A DNA stretch of 43,310 bases from Flavobacteriaceae bacterium. Lineage in GTDB: Bacteria; Bacteroidota; Bacteroidia; Flavobacteriales; Flavobacteriaceae. Shown piece after piece: positions 36,012 to 43,310 of the stretch. The notes under the pieces were generated by a model. The model searched no databases. It had not been told where the DNA came from and saw only the letters and a program-made list of their open reading frames with translations. Within the stretch, counting starts at the first letter, position 1, and every line of letters begins with the position of its first letter. The stretch covers positions 1 through 43,310 of the forward strand of contig JANQMD010000060.1 in assembly GCA_028280265.1 (NCBI GenBank). The letters are read 5' to 3'. A program made the position numbers and the translations under genes.

Positions 36012-36514
36012 TACGCATTAAATTCTATTTTGGTGACTTTATTTGTAGATCTATCGATTTCAAATGAAAGAGCTACACTACCAGTATTTTTATCAACAAA
36101 GACAATACTGTTATCACCATTTTGAATATTAATTTTTAAATTTCCAAATACACTAATATCATCACCTATTTTGTAAACAGTTCCTCTTACAGAAAATAAA
36201 GCTAAAGAAGTTTTTGCTTCTATGTATGACAAAGAGTATGAGGAGTTTTGATTGGTCTCATCTTCAAGCCGAATAAGGAAATTACTATTCCAGAATTCTC
36301 TGCCTAATTGTGGCAGATTAAATGATTTATAACTAAAATTTTCATTAAAAAGATTATTCATCAATGTTAAATCAGCATTTGCATTTTCTATTTGCCTAAG
36401 AGAAATATTATTAACCTTTATATCGTAGAATTCGGTGCTTGTTAACTCATTCAGTTGAGCCTTACATGAAATTGTTGTGAGTAAAACTGCTAGTGTTAAA
36501 ATTATTTTTTTCAT
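36008..36514 (-). CDS. Small lipoprotein, tandem paralogue 2
   Basis: This 168-residue protein begins with the lipoprotein-like signal MKKIILTLAVLLTTISCKAQ (Cys17). Mature sequence is rich in Asn and Ser, with a predicted beta-rich C-terminus ending SVALSFEIDRSTNKVTKIEF. It is clearly paralogous to the gene at 36545-37051: same length, near-identical leader and matching C-terminal pattern. No family is recognised. It is the last gene of the M23-peptidase unit, 30 bases after its paralogue. Confidence 0.8.
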   Translation of the reverse strand: MKKIILTLAVLLTTISCKAQLNELTSTEFYDIKVNNISLRQIENANADLTLMNNLFNENFSYKSFNLPQLGREFWNSNFLIRLEDETNQNSSYSLSYIEAKTSLALFSVRGTVYKIGDDISVFGNLKINIQNGDNSIVFVDKNTGSVALSFEIDRSTNKVTKIEFNAY

Positions 36515-36544
36515 AGCTTTTTTTTATTTTTGGTTATACAAAAA

Positions 36545-37051
36545 TTAAAATGCTATAAATGAAATTTCACTTACCTTATTGGTTACAGGATCTATTTTAA
36601 AGGATAAACCCACACTTCCAGTATCTGCATCAGTAAAATTATAACTAGAATCCGTTGTATTAAAAAGAAAACTTCCAAACTTACTTTTGTGGTCTCCAAT
36701 TCTAATGGACAAACCTTTTACATTAACTACTACTGAAGAATTCAATACATATATCGATGTTAAATCATAGTTATTTCCAGTGTCAGTTTCATCTTCAAAT
36801 CCAAATGAAAAATTATTATTCGATAAGTTTTTAGCTAAAAATGGAGCAGAGTTATTTGGCTGTTCTTGGATGTCATTACCAAAATAGGTTTTCATTGTAT
36901 TCAAATTTCCTGAAGACTCCATGATAGCTCCTAGTGTAATATTGTTAAATTTTATTCCTTCAAAAAGTTCTGTATCATTTAAGTTATTTAACTGTGCTTT
37001 ACAAGACATTGTTGTAAGTAAAACTATTAGTGTTAAGATTAGTTTTTTCAT
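36545..37051 (-). CDS. Small lipoprotein, tandem paralogue 1
   Basis: A 168-residue protein with leader MKKLILTLIVLLTTMSCKAQ (Cys17) and C-terminus SVGLSFKIDPVTNKVSEISF, the twin of the gene at 36008-36514. The middle regions have diverged. It begins 18 bases after the M23-peptidase gene with no visible promoter between, so the three are probably co-transcribed. Function unknown; as periplasmic or outer-membrane lipoproteins encoded beside a wall hydrolase they could modulate or neutralise it, which is inference. Confidence 0.8.
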   Translation of the reverse strand: MKKLILTLIVLLTTMSCKAQLNNLNDTELFEGIKFNNITLGAIMESSGNLNTMKTYFGNDIQEQPNNSAPFLAKNLSNNNFSFGFEDETDTGNNYDLTSIYVLNSSVVVNVKGLSIRIGDHKSKFGSFLFNTTDSSYNFTDADTGSVGLSFKIDPVTNKVSEISFIAF

Positions 37052-37069
37052 GATTTTTACTATTTATAA

Positions 37070-38461
37070 TTATTTACAAGGGTTTGTTATTTGACCTGTG
37101 ATCGTATTTATTTGTGTTTTGATATGATTTAATGGGTCATCATTAGCCCCATTTACCTGAGTTTTAATATGTAAATGTGAAATTGCATAACCTTGTTTAA
37201 TTCCATTCTTTAGATTTCCTGAATCTCCTTGATAACCTATGATGTCACCGGCTTTTACGCTTCCTGTGACTCTTTTGTTTTGCTGTAAGTGAAAATACAC
37301 CATTCTTACTCTTTTTCCATTGACAGTTGATACAATTGCAGAATAATATCCAGCTCCATTCAACTTACCTGTTTTAGGATCTCGCTGAGTATGAATAGTT
37401 GCTATCCCATCATAAATCGCATAAATAGGTGCTCCTTGTGGATTCTTTAAATCTACTCCATTATGCCATTTTCTACCTCTAATTCCTTTACAAGTATATT
37501 TTTTATTTCTCCTTGCACAAGTATCATGCATTCCTCCCTTAATTCCCGAATTGGTTTGTGGCGCAATTTCTGGGTTTTTTACTGGATCTCCTACACAAGG
37601 TTTTTTGACACACTTTCCGCTGGCATCTTCTGCATAACCAGCTGGGCAAACACATTTCCCTGTCGAATCTTTTACTTTAATTCCTTTGCATTTTGCATCA
37701 CCTATAGGAGCACCTCCAGAGCCTCCTCCTCTTCCCCCACTGCTACCAGAGCTAAACAAGTTAGCTTTAGCACTATTGAATAAAAAATCGTGCAACCCAG
37801 GATCTACAGGGCTTCCTGAAGATCCGTTAGAAGATATAACAACTTCGTCTAAAGTATTACTACAGAATGTTGAATTCGGGTTCAATCCTTCATCACAATC
37901 CTGAAAAAATGAAAACAAAGATATCATACTCGCTTGCTGTACCCGTTCTTTTACAACATACCTTTTTGTAGCTATTCCTTCTTCAATTTTATAACCATCA
38001 ATATACTGTCCGTCTAAAAAGTGGTAATATACACTACCCTTTTTGAGTTTTCCACTTGCATAGGTTTCTGTAATTTCTTTTGACTGTAGGGCATGAACCA
38101 ATTGATCGTCCACAGCAATAAAAATAAGTTTTGTTTCCATGTTTGTTTTTACATTCATAGTAACAGCTACATGACTCAGAAGTGCATCAGTAAAATCGAG
38201 TTCCTTCTGATCAAAAGTGTTCCATTGAGGGTCAATTTTTAAATCGTTCATACGATTTTGTTTGGTTTCCTTTTTCTTCTTGTCTTTAAAAGTATCAAAA
38301 AGTAATTTTGCTTGTTGCCTTTCAATGGTTCTGTAGCGAATTGCATCACTTTCTAAAACTTTAAAATGATCATCCTTTTGACAATTGTATAAAGTTAAGG
38401 ACAGTAACACAAAAAGCTTACCAAGAATAGTGGATTGCTGTTTTTTCAATTTCTGTTTCAT
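37070..38461 (-). CDS. M23 family metallopeptidase lipoprotein
   Basis: I start the gene at the ATG at 38461 (463 residues) because it gives a lipoprotein signal, GKLFVLLSLTLYNC, whereas the longer frame to 38638 adds 59 residues of unlikely sequence. An N-terminal region of about 210 residues ends in NTLDEVVISSNGSSG, then a Gly/Ser-rich linker (GGRGGGSGG), a cysteine-rich segment (GKCVCPAGYAEDASGKCVKK) and a C-terminal M23 (LytM-type) domain. Zinc-site residues are intact: His333 and Asp337 in HNGVDL, His429/His431 in SHLHIK. It should cleave peptidoglycan cross-links. The modular layout with a 'LDEVV' motif recalls Bacteroidetes secreted toxins. Confidence 0.85.
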   Translation of the reverse strand: MKQKLKKQQSTILGKLFVLLSLTLYNCQKDDHFKVLESDAIRYRTIERQQAKLLFDTFKDKKKKETKQNRMNDLKIDPQWNTFDQKELDFTDALLSHVAVTMNVKTNMETKLIFIAVDDQLVHALQSKEITETYASGKLKKGSVYYHFLDGQYIDGYKIEEGIATKRYVVKERVQQASMISLFSFFQDCDEGLNPNSTFCSNTLDEVVISSNGSSGSPVDPGLHDFLFNSAKANLFSSGSSGGRGGGSGGAPIGDAKCKGIKVKDSTGKCVCPAGYAEDASGKCVKKPCVGDPVKNPEIAPQTNSGIKGGMHDTCARRNKKYTCKGIRGRKWHNGVDLKNPQGAPIYAIYDGIATIHTQRDPKTGKLNGAGYYSAIVSTVNGKRVRMVYFHLQQNKRVTGSVKAGDIIGYQGDSGNLKNGIKQGYAISHLHIKTQVNGANDDPLNHIKTQINTITGQITNPCK

Positions 38462-38657
38462 ATAATTAAAATTTACTGTTACAATTTTGCAAACATCAAA
38501 AGCTGCAATTTTTGGAGAGCTTAAAAAAGCGAAGAAATAGCAATTGATTGATACCACAAACTTAGTGGAAGAAAGGTTTCTTGTCAATCCCCAAAAATGG
38601 GGAAATTTATAGCCTATTGAATAGGTGTAGAACAACAAGCTAATAACAAATTAGTTT

Positions 38658-41600
38658 TTAATTCTTCTTCTTAAGATTTATCAATTGCTTGTGGGGAGTT
38701 AGCGTAGAATCTTTTTTGATTAGCTTTTTCTTTTGCTCTTTTTTCTTTTTCAGTCCCACTTTTTGCAGCAATTCAGAAAGGGTATTGAAGTTTACTTGAT
38801 ACGAGAGCCCTATTCCTTGTGTATACCCCTCTTCTTGTGCTGAGTATTGAATTTCATTTTGACGATTAAAGATAACGCCTCTAAAGTTTCCTGTATCGTT
38901 TAACAACACTTCTACTTTCACCTCTCCTACCACACTCGACTGTGTTTGAGTTCCAACTGGTACCCCAACCTTTCCATTTATGATTACTCGATCACTTACT
39001 CTGGTTCGTAATGATACATTAAATTGGTCTCCTTGATTCAAATTATTTTGCGGATTTTGATTTTCATCTGCGCTATAATTAAATCCAAATTGAAAGTTTG
39101 GATTACTGATAATATCTGACAGTAAAGACCCTAAAACACTCGTCGTGGTTCCTGTAATTAAACCGCTACTGTTGAAATTGTTGTTGTTTGGGTTTGCAAA
39201 GGTCCCGAAAGCCAATAAGGAAACAAACTGACGAATTTTTGCATTGATATCATTGTCATTTAAAACAAAGTCTAGCTCAGAGTTAATCGTAGATTCTGTG
39301 TTTGGAATATTGATATCAAACTCTTGTTGAGAATTAAACAAACTTCCCGTGATCTTTGTAATTAGTTCTACATCCACTTGCCTATTGGCATTAAAATTTT
39401 CTAACAATACAGTTGGATTGGCTTGTGTGGTGTAAACTGCGGTTACATTCAAATTGGCTTCATACGGGTTTCCATTCCAAGAAATTGTTCCTCCTTTTAA
39501 TATATTAAACGGTTTATTTATAACTCCTCCATATTTAAAATTATAGACTCCATTGTCAATGGTAAAATCACCATTCATATTAAATTTTCCTCTCGTATCA
39601 ATCTCTATACGCAAATTTCCTGTTCCACTTCCATTTAACTCACTTCCATTCTCTTCATCAATCACAACCTGAGCAATCGCATCTTTAGTCACCTCCAGAT
39701 TGATATCTAAAGAAACTCCTTCAATAGATTCAATTGCCAATTCTTCCTGAAAATCTTCTGCTGTTTTTTCAGATTTAAAATGGATCAAGTGATAATTCTC
39801 AACTGTTGCAATGTCTTTTAATGGAATGACAAAGGTGGTATTGGGTTTGGTTTTGGCATTCACATCAATGTATAACTGCTGTGTTAATCCATAAATATCT
39901 GCCTGTCCTTCAATAAAGCCTGTTCCATAATATTGCGCTTCTTCTGAGTTCTCAGTATCTAAAACCAATAAATTACCTGAAGCTATGTTTAAGTTTAAAT
40001 ACCATTGATCAAAGTCTTGATGAGTGATACTGCCTCTAAGAGTACCTCTAGTTTTGTGCTTGGTATCTTGCATAGACACATTGTTAAAAACAAAAGATTG
40101 TCCTTCTAGCCCCACTACTGTATCATCATCAAAATCATAATCTACATTCAAATAAGGAAATAACATTCCTGCTTTGTTGAGTGTCAAACTACCCGACATG
40201 TCTGGATTCCTTAAAAATCCTTTTAGCGTAAAATCTCCAGACGCTGATCCTCGTAATTTTGACAATACATCTTCCCCCAATGGACTAAAGGCATTTAGCT
40301 GAAAATCTCTTAGAAAGACTTCCAAATCTATTTGTGGCCTAGCATTCGAAAAATCGATATTCCCAGTAGCATCAATACTCTTTACATTTTGCCGATTGAG
40401 CGACATGGCTACTTTGTATTTTTCATAAGAATTTTCTCCCTCAACATTTAATGCCAAATCACCTTGTTTGAAGTTGTTAATGTAAAAATCTCTGACAGTT
40501 AAAGATCCTTCAGGACTGTACAAACTGTCTTTTTGACTAAAATCTATGGTTCCAGTAAGTCTTCCTTTTAAAGCCAAGCTATCGACTTTAGGAAGAAAAC
40601 TTTCGAGTGCTACATTGGTAAATTTTGCTTGTAAATCTTTGTAGGTAGAATCTCTCAAAACACCCTGAAAATTAATTTCCTGATCTGTGGCTTTCAATAA
40701 AAATGGAGACAGTACATATTCTTCTTTGTCCAGATCAAAAACAATTTTATTATCCTTATTATTTAATGGGTTAACATCCCAATGTTTTCCTTTAAAATTA
40801 AAATCAGACTTTTGAATTCCTACTACTGACTTTTTCTCTTTGTTAATTGTGTAGTAAAAATCTAAATTGAAATCCTCCTCCAGTTTATCACCACCTAGAA
40901 AAGCAGATTTAAAGTATAAAGTGTCGTTGATTGTTTTATTGAAAAGCAACAGTTTGGAGATTTTATAGTAGGGAGTCTCTATACTTTTTGCTTTTAGAGA
41001 GGTGTCATAAAACTTGTATTTCCTCTTGTTATTGGTATCTAAAACTAGAGAATCGATAATATTGTCATAAGCGACAATTCTAGGGGACGACAGTTTCAAT
41101 TTGAGCTGATTATCATCTGCTGCAATATTTCCATTTATTTTTGTGTTAGGCGCTATCGAGATGTCGGGAAAGAACACATCAACGATCTGATTATAAACAG
41201 AAAAATCAAATTTTATAAATTGATGAGGCTCGACCTTGTTTGGCGTATAATTTGAATAGATGCTACCCAAGGCATTTTGAGCTATTGGAATTAGCTCTTC
41301 GAATTTAAAATCTCCTTCTATTTCGCCTTTTACAATATCTTCAGAATCAATTCGGATTTTCTTAACTCCTTCTTTAATAGCTGAAAATACCAAAAATTGT
41401 TTAAAGGGATAATTGTTCCTTTCGTTCTTATAATTTATATTCTTAAAATTAGCAACTCCGATAATATCGTTCAATGTATTTCCTTTCATATCGAGATTTA
41501 TCTCTCCTTGAAATTCAGAAATACTATCTTTTGTATACAGGTTTGTTTCTTTTAGATCTGCATAACTAATGTCTGCCTTGAAATCGAATTGATTCTCTTC

Positions 41601-43043
41601 TTCTGATAAATCAGCCAATCCGTCAAACTTCATTTTAAAGTTTACATCATCCAATGCTAATTTTCCTTCAAATAAGTTGTTCTCGTATTTTCCGTCGATA
41701 TCAATTCCTTGATACAAATAATCATTGAATTCTAATTCAGCACCTTTTCCTAACAGCTTTGTATTTATATTGTCTATTCGAAACCCTCTACCATTTACAT
41801 TACCCTTAAAAGTAAATTCTCCTAATAATGGATCATTAAAGAATTTACCCATATCAAATTTTGTAAATTCAATCTCCCCTTCATACGTAGCTTTGTCAAT
41901 ATCATCAAAATCAGATATTTCTAAATCTGAATATACCTCACCAATATCTGAGTGAATATTAACATCTGCTTCTATAGATGATGGGGTAATCTTTGTAAAC
42001 CCAGACAGTGAAAACATTCCTAATCTCCTAAACTCTGTAGGCAATGTTTTTCCTAAAAGGTTCGGAAGTATGGCCTTTAATTTTTCGTAGTTTGCGGTAA
42101 CATTTTCCAAATCTCCAATGAAGAAAAATTCTTCTTGGTTGACAGCATTGATGAAATTCAAATCTCCATAAATCCTTAAACCCTTATCTGAATTTAATTT
42201 CATATTTGTAGCACTGAAATTGTTTAGAGATCCATGCAGTTTTGTATTAAATCGTAAAACATCATCTCCGTTTAATTCAGAATACATTTTTTTCAGATCA
42301 ACTACGGATAAATAACTATCGCTTATTTCAGCGTCAATTTCTACCAATTCATTAAAAGTTCCTAAATCCTCTCTACGATAATCGAATCGAATCTGTGCTT
42401 TTATGTATGAATTTGCAGTCTGTATAGTCGTGTTTTTAAACTGCATGTCTTCCCTGGAATAAGAAAAGTCAGTAGTCAAATTAGCAATTTCTAAATTGTT
42501 ATTATCCGTAAAAAACAGTCCTCTTATTTTGACAGAAACATTGGGCCCCTCTATTTTAAAGTCTTGCAAACTTCCTCCTCCGTGGTAAGCAGCAAAAGCC
42601 AATGGAATAGAATCATTATCATCTTCTTGTCTAAAATTCAAGTCCTCTAGATACATATTAGAACTTTTCATCAGAAAAGGACCAGCAGTAGAGTCTTTAG
42701 GTTGATCGTCTTCAAATTTATCCACAAAAACCGTTAAATTATCATCTTCTTCTCCTTTGTACGTTTTTAGATGCATGTGAATTCCTTTCATGGACACACT
42801 TCCTAAATCTATCTTATTGTCTAATACCTTTTTTGCATTGATCAACGATGTTCTTAATCGATCTACAAATATGAGTGTGTCTTGGTGGTGATCTCGTATT
42901 TCTATTCCTTTAAGAGCAACAGTTCCTAATAAAGACAGGTCAACTTTTTTCACAATCAAGTTGGTACCAAAACCTTCATTGAGACTTTTGGTAACTCTTT
43001 TTGCCAAACTAGTTTGTACAGCGGGAATAGAAAAAACAATCAC
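38658..43043 (-). CDS. tamB: TamB-like translocation/assembly module protein
   Basis: A very large (at least 1461 residues) protein built of long beta-rich repeats with the C-terminal TamB/DUF490 domain (region KPFNILKGGTISWNGNPYEA onwards, ending in FNTLSELLQKVGLKKKK). TamB proteins span the periplasm and move lipids or assemble outer-membrane proteins. The GTG at 43043 cuts into a hydrophobic helix: the same frame stays open to a stop at 43167-43169 and reads KKARKIAFKCIKYLILVLLL just before it, so the true N-terminus with its membrane anchor lies upstream. No ATG, GTG or TTG occurs in that stretch. A near-consensus -7 box TTACTTTG lies at 43179-43172. Confidence 0.9.
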   Translation of the reverse strand: MIVFSIPAVQTSLAKRVTKSLNEGFGTNLIVKKVDLSLLGTVALKGIEIRDHHQDTLIFVDRLRTSLINAKKVLDNKIDLGSVSMKGIHMHLKTYKGEEDDNLTVFVDKFEDDQPKDSTAGPFLMKSSNMYLEDLNFRQEDDNDSIPLAFAAYHGGGSLQDFKIEGPNVSVKIRGLFFTDNNNLEIANLTTDFSYSREDMQFKNTTIQTANSYIKAQIRFDYRREDLGTFNELVEIDAEISDSYLSVVDLKKMYSELNGDDVLRFNTKLHGSLNNFSATNMKLNSDKGLRIYGDLNFINAVNQEEFFFIGDLENVTANYEKLKAILPNLLGKTLPTEFRRLGMFSLSGFTKITPSSIEADVNIHSDIGEVYSDLEISDFDDIDKATYEGEIEFTKFDMGKFFNDPLLGEFTFKGNVNGRGFRIDNINTKLLGKGAELEFNDYLYQGIDIDGKYENNLFEGKLALDDVNFKMKFDGLADLSEEENQFDFKADISYADLKETNLYTKDSISEFQGEINLDMKGNTLNDIIGVANFKNINYKNERNNYPFKQFLVFSAIKEGVKKIRIDSEDIVKGEIEGDFKFEELIPIAQNALGSIYSNYTPNKVEPHQFIKFDFSVYNQIVDVFFPDISIAPNTKINGNIAADDNQLKLKLSSPRIVAYDNIIDSLVLDTNNKRKYKFYDTSLKAKSIETPYYKISKLLLFNKTINDTLYFKSAFLGGDKLEEDFNLDFYYTINKEKKSVVGIQKSDFNFKGKHWDVNPLNNKDNKIVFDLDKEEYVLSPFLLKATDQEINFQGVLRDSTYKDLQAKFTNVALESFLPKVDSLALKGRLTGTIDFSQKDSLYSPEGSLTVRDFYINNFKQGDLALNVEGENSYEKYKVAMSLNRQNVKSIDATGNIDFSNARPQIDLEVFLRDFQLNAFSPLGEDVLSKLRGSASGDFTLKGFLRNPDMSGSLTLNKAGMLFPYLNVDYDFDDDTVVGLEGQSFVFNNVSMQDTKHKTRGTLRGSITHQDFDQWYLNLNIASGNLLVLDTENSEEAQYYGTGFIEGQADIYGLTQQLYIDVNAKTKPNTTFVIPLKDIATVENYHLIHFKSEKTAEDFQEELAIESIEGVSLDINLEVTKDAIAQVVIDEENGSELNGSGTGNLRIEIDTRGKFNMNGDFTIDNGVYNFKYGGVINKPFNILKGGTISWNGNPYEANLNVTAVYTTQANPTVLLENFNANRQVDVELITKITGSLFNSQQEFDINIPNTESTINSELDFVLNDNDINAKIRQFVSLLAFGTFANPNNNNFNSSGLITGTTTSVLGSLLSDIISNPNFQFGFNYSADENQNPQNNLNQGDQFNVSLRTRVSDRVIINGKVGVPVGTQTQSSVVGEVKVEVLLNDTGNFRGVIFNRQNEIQYSAQEEGYTQGIGLSYQVNFNTLSELLQKVGLKKKKEQKKKLIKKDSTLTPHKQLINLKKKN

Positions 43044-43235
43044 AAGAAGTAGCAGTACAAGTATGAGATACTTGATACATTTAAATGCTATTTTTCTAGC
43101 TTTTTTGATAGGTGATGTAAAGTTTATAATTCGTCTTAAGAAAACAAACGCAAAAATAGAGCCTTTCTATACAAAGTAAGATAAAATTAACAAACTATTC
43201 AGTTTATATGCTAAAAAATGATGTTTACAACGTTG

Positions 43236-43310
43236 ATTGGGGATTGGGGATTGGGGATTGGGGATTGGGGATTGGGGATTGGGGATTGGGGATTGGGGAT
43301 TGGGGATTGG
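43236..43310. repeat. Tandem 7-base repeat (attgggg)n running off the window
   Basis: The unit attgggg is repeated perfectly about 10.7 times from 43236 to the last base, so the true array is at least this long. It lies upstream of the tamB-like gene. The G-rich strand has evenly spaced G4 runs able to form G-quadruplexes. It is non-coding in both directions as seen. Confidence 0.95.

Noticed and set aside
38575..38610. caatccccaaaaatgggg hairpin as a copy of the GGGGATT array
   Set aside because: Only one unit is shared; more likely a simple local hairpin between tamB and the M23 gene.
38462..38638. Longer 522-residue start for the M23 peptidase
   Set aside because: The extra 59 residues lie before a clear lipoprotein signal and have unlikely composition; the start at 38461 fits better.

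Overview
The window reads as a chromosomal segment of a Bacteroidetes bacterium, most likely family Flavobacteriaceae. Visible reasons: AT-rich DNA, promoters of the TTTG-N(18-20)-TAnnTTTG type, compact operons, flavobacterial gene pairings (udk / ftsB-like / methylmalonyl-CoA mutase subunits; guaA next to a LysM lipoprotein; a fused ResB-CcsA cytochrome c assembly protein; a TamB-like giant protein), and scattered intergenic repeats of the 'ctcgacttcgctcgaaatgaca' / 'cttcgacaagctcagtgtgaca' kind. Species cannot be named from the sequence alone.

Layout. 1-600: a degraded gene remnant, a terminator and tRNA-Pro(GGG). 687-2969: a GH3 beta-glucosidase. 2966-17045 (all minus strand): a dense island of 18 genes with four photolyase/cryptochrome-family proteins (a CPD-type photolyase, a divergent cryptochrome-like protein, a PhrB-like protein that has lost its Fe-S cysteines, and a CRY-DASH). 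With them come folE, TspO, SRPBCC, glutathione peroxidase, two SDR-type proteins, flavin reductase, an ABC1 kinase, DUF2256, DUF2805/TIGR03643, small unknown proteins and a TetR-like regulator. 17257-17453: tRNA-Thr(TGT), whose 3' end is duplicated around an intergenic repeat. 17522-22178: operon udk, ftsB-like, small and large methylmalonyl-CoA mutase subunits, with a small membrane protein wedged between the subunits. 22690-26379: cytochrome c assembly protein CcsBA and a small membrane/TPR-like protein. 26450-29970 (minus): guaA, a LysM/periplasmic-binding-fold lipoprotein and a frameshifted two-helix membrane gene. 30048-35809: two sodium:solute symporters around gap and pfkA. 36008-43166 (minus): a TamB-like protein, an M23 peptidase lipoprotein and two tandem paralogous lipoproteins. 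The window ends inside a (GGGGATT)n tandem repeat.

How it works together. The most notable system is the light/UV-damage island. Its two apparent transcription units (starting upstream of 17045 and of 8310) carry the same operator-like element, TGTTTAA(T/G)-N14-ATTAAACA followed by AA(A/T)(A/T)TTAACAT, suggesting one regulon; the TetR-like protein encoded at the head of the first unit is the obvious candidate regulator. FolE can feed the folate/pterin pathway that makes the antenna chromophore of photolyases, flavin reductase can supply reduced flavin, and TspO, glutathione peroxidase and ABC1 kinase fit photo-oxidative stress. The GH3 enzyme, two symporters, gap and pfkA outline uptake and glycolysis of sugars; a perfect 14-bp palindrome between pfkA and the second symporter may be a shared operator.
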